Positions 61,201 through 64,000 of a stretch of 64,000 nt of DNA are shown piece after piece. The translations under genes were made by a program, and so were the position numbers. Source of the DNA: Pelecanus crispus. Its lineage: Eukaryota; Chordata; Aves; Pelecaniformes; Pelecanidae. The stretch is from positions 34,869,044 through 34,933,043 of the forward strand of contig NC_134649.1 of assembly GCF_030463565.1 (NCBI RefSeq), given 5' to 3'. Positions within the stretch are counted from its first letter, which is position 1. Each line of letters opens with the position of its first letter. The notes under the pieces were generated by a model, which was not told where the DNA came from, made no database searches, and was given only the letters and a program-made list of their open reading frames with translations.

Positions 61201-64000
61201 CTGAAAACATGGGACCTCGACTCTGGTTCTAAAGGAGGGATGGGTTTTGCAGCTACTTTGGAGTCGGTTTGTGTCTAATTTCCTCTATCTGAGAACTGAC
61301 ACACTAAGAAGTTGTTCTATTTCCAGAATTAAGATGTTTTTGCTTGTGTGTTATACTATCCTTCTGAAGATATTAACTGGACCTGTTTTAGATTTTGTAT
61401 TAGAATATTTTTCTGACTGAAATGATGGTCTCTAGAGAACTGAAACTGCCTGAAGGAAAAGAAACAGTTTTCCATCTGGAAAATTTAACAGAAATACTTA
61501 GTTTTCAAACTGCTGACTTAAAAGTGTTTTGTTGAATGGACCCAAGTGTCATATTGTAAGAAAACCTGTGGGTATATAAACTGCTTTCCTATTGCACCCT
61601 GCATAGCAGAAACTGTACTTCAGGTTCCCCCAAAATCTTCCTTTGCATCTCTCAATACAACAGTGTTTTAGTTGAAATGCTGCATGAGGGCAGATGCAGT
61701 CAATGCAGGATGCCTGGACCACGGTTGTGGAGGCAACTGTTCAGAACCACAACCACCACAAAAAATGCATCATCAGAATAAAACAGCCTCAAAACAAAAT
61801 TTCTGGGGCAAGTTTAGCAAAACAAAAGGAAACATTGGATTTTGGGGATGTCAGAATGTTTTGTTTCCATGGCAAATACCAGTAGGAAAGCTGGGATCAA
61901 CACTTAAACATTTTTAATTCATAAATCTAAATTTAGCGGAAATTTCATAACAACTTGAGAAGAACAGGGGTTGAAGTGTCAAAGTCTTCTGTGAGACAAG
62001 GATTCCAAATCTTGCGGGGCTCTCCTATGATCTATTTCTACTATTCTCCACGGTTGGTACATTTTAAGTATAAGGATGTCAAACGTATGGAATAATCGTT
62101 CTGTTTTGTGAATGGAACAGGGCCTATTACGTTACTCACATCTGCAGTAAACAGTTAATTAGACACCTTGGTAGTTCTAAAAAAACAACAATGTGAATGA
62201 TCAAGTCGGACTTCTTTTCGTTTTACTCATGATGATCAAATTTTTGTTCTTTCTTAACAACCAAAGGCTGTCCCAGCAAGACTCACTCAGAGGAGTGGAG
62301 AATGGGTCCCAGGAGGGTGAATGAATCATGATGTGAAACTGCCATTGCAACAGAGAAGTGATTTCAAAACTAAAGTGCCTAGAGATAGACGTCACATTTG
62401 CAGAAAATCAAGTGTAAGACAGAAAAATAGAGAAGGTCAAACGGCTCTGTTTCTAAATATGCCTTTTCTCCCCTTTCAAACAGGCACAGCAATGGAGAAC
62501 TTGAATGTCCCATTCCCAGACCTTACTGAAGAACAGCAAGGTAAGGGTAGCACACAAAGATCAAAGCTTTGGCTCATTCACACTATACAACAGTGTTTGC
62601 TAGACTGGTCATGAGTTAATGAAACTTGTTTCCTCTGAAAACACACTCCATCCATCTCCTTGCTTGTAAAAGAGACAGCAGCAGTCAGTTCCCAGCTCTT
62701 CCACAGGCATCTCATCAGGCTTTGGGCATGTGTGGGAATTTAGATGCATGAAGGAGATTTTCCTGTGCGTCAAATGCCTAATGAGCTATCTCAATACCTT
62801 GGTATCCAGCCCTTTGTGTCTTTGTGCCTGTCTGTAGAATAGCATGGTCAGAATAAGCACCCGTTAAATAGCTAGGAATACTTCCCCTGCTTCTTTAACT
62901 GAGACAGTAGCATCACAGAGACACTGGTAATTTGTACAGACTATCGACATTTTTCTACTGATTTCTGGCCGACTGAGTTGCTTTATACAATACAGCACTA
63001 CTCTCTTTCCTATATGCTAACATACTGTAGAGTCTGGTGTCTGTCACCATGCCTTCACCGAGCACCACAGGAACACTACCATGCAACCCACCTCTACTGC
63101 TTGCACAGTGATTTGCTCGTTTTTCTTCCCAGATGTTTTTCAGAGGGTTTTTACTGCTGATGCCAATTACTTGGAGAATCATGAGAAAATGAACCAGTCC
63201 TTCTGGGAATCACTTGTAAAATGTTTAGCCACCACTGACCCACCTATCCTGAATACTGAAGAAAAGAACAATGTAAGTTACTAAAGAAACATGCATCCTT
63301 TGTAAGACATTGTTATACAGAAATTTTTATACTTCTCTGATATACTTTGGGGAGAAAAAACATACAGTCCAATTATCTGATACGCTAAAACATATCTAAA
63401 GCATGCTAAATGCTGTAAAAGGGCACTTAGATAAATGAGACTCAGGTCACTTCATTGTTCTCCATGTGAAAAAATAACTGGCTTTGTATAAATTCCTCAG
63501 GATCAATTCAGCTCACTCAATGGCAGGACCATTGTTAGTGACATTTTGCTGTAAGGTACTGCAGAGATTGCATGTCCATTTTCAGACCCTATATTTCTCC
63601 AGCTCTTTAACTGTTAACCATTACACACCATGTTTCTCTCCCAGTTGACAGCTCTGCTCCGAGTGGCTGAGTTTACATTGTCTTTCCATCTGTGGCACTA
63701 CTCTTTGTCGCTGATTTCCCCCTTGTATAGTAGGGGCAGGGGATTACATTTCCCACAGACGGGGTGAGATACGTCCATTTGTATAGCAGGGTATGTTTTT
63801 ACAGTTTTTACAGGCCACGTCTTATTGGAAGGACTACTTGCTATTTACTTACCTTTCTTTCAGCTCCTCAACAGCTGCACTGTCCTGCCTGGAGGCTGTG
63901 CAGCCTGCCTGAAAGCCATAGAGAAGAAAGGAGTCAGGGCAATGGCTGTTCTTTACCTCTTGCTGAAGACAACCAACCCATCTGGATATAGGCAGCTGCC
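58270..64000 (+). CDS. Unrecognised protein with CARD-like C-terminal region (partial, runs off window)
   Basis: Exons 58270-58311, 58649-58706, 60045-60088, 60700-60829, 62484-62540, 63133-63272 and 63864-64000 join in one frame to 202 codons plus 2 nt; all internal junctions are GT-AG. The start ATG at 58270 has a weak context and is the first Met after an in-frame stop (58228-58230). Residues about 111-202 (QSFWESLVKCL, ILNTEEKNNLL, LPGGCAACLKAIEKKGVRAM, LYLLLKTTNPSGYRQL) have the helix spacing of a caspase-recruitment domain. The last helices recall the CARD9/CARD11 pattern of a KGQR-type turn followed by YPELYKL. A CARD would imply homotypic assembly in immune or death signalling, but that is inference. 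The exon at 60700 is chosen mainly because it repairs the phase. Gene identity is unknown. Confidence 0.62.
60709..60790 (+). other. Possible internal start with presequence-like stretch
   Basis: In the exon at 60700 an ATG at 60709 opens MRFLHSLSGAQSLTL, continuing with Arg, Ser and His and no acidic residue for about 30 residues. That composition resembles a mitochondrial targeting sequence. It could be an alternative N-terminus if transcription starts in the preceding intron. Confidence 0.35.

Noticed and set aside
1-64000. CRISPR arrays, bacterial operons, tRNA or rRNA genes
   Set aside because: No spaced direct repeats of CRISPR type and no tRNA or rRNA signatures were seen; the gene structure is eukaryotic throughout.

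Overview
The window is vertebrate nuclear DNA and almost certainly avian. It has intron-rich genes with clean GT-AG junctions, several chicken-repeat-1 (CR1) LINE fragments, and solo LTRs of types I associate with birds. The two strong LTRs resemble families I know from non-galliform (neoavian) genomes, so a neoavian bird is more likely than a chicken relative; that last step is inference.

Positions 1 to 39220 hold the 3' four fifths of FANCD2 on the plus strand. I could place 33 consecutive coding exons whose phases all agree. They give 1145 residues plus the stop; about the first 290 residues lie upstream of the window. Its introns contain CR1 pieces (about 8.2, 15.2, 23.5 and 27.5-29.3 kb) and a solo LTR at 35267-35832 with a perfect 5-bp target duplication. 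BRK1 (75 aa, three exons) starts only 145 bp after the FANCD2 stop, in one CpG-rich block. No polyadenylation hexamer lies between the two genes.

From 39.9 to 45.0 kb I see mainly unannotatable sequence and a CR1 3' end. At 44966-48597 a nine-exon gene can be assembled. It encodes a 345-aa secreted or type I membrane protein with a signal peptide, one membrane segment and a basic stop-transfer motif; I do not recognise it. From 48.7 to 58.2 kb are a 1.1-kb solo LTR with a 6-bp target duplication, a 0.2-kb segment duplicated from intron 1 of the membrane-protein gene, a third LTR-like element, and otherwise nothing I can call.

At 58270 a second unrecognised gene begins and runs off the right edge. 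Seven compatible exons encode at least 202 residues, ending in a helical region that looks like a caspase-recruitment (CARD) death fold. An internal methionine is followed by a presequence-like stretch.

FANCD2 and BRK1 are neighbours in mammals too. Human FANCD2OS and VHL, which I recall as flanking BRK1, were not found here. FANCD2 acts in DNA crosslink repair and BRK1 in actin nucleation, so the tight pairing is more likely a promoter and 3'-end arrangement than a shared pathway. The two unrecognised genes are the most novel content.
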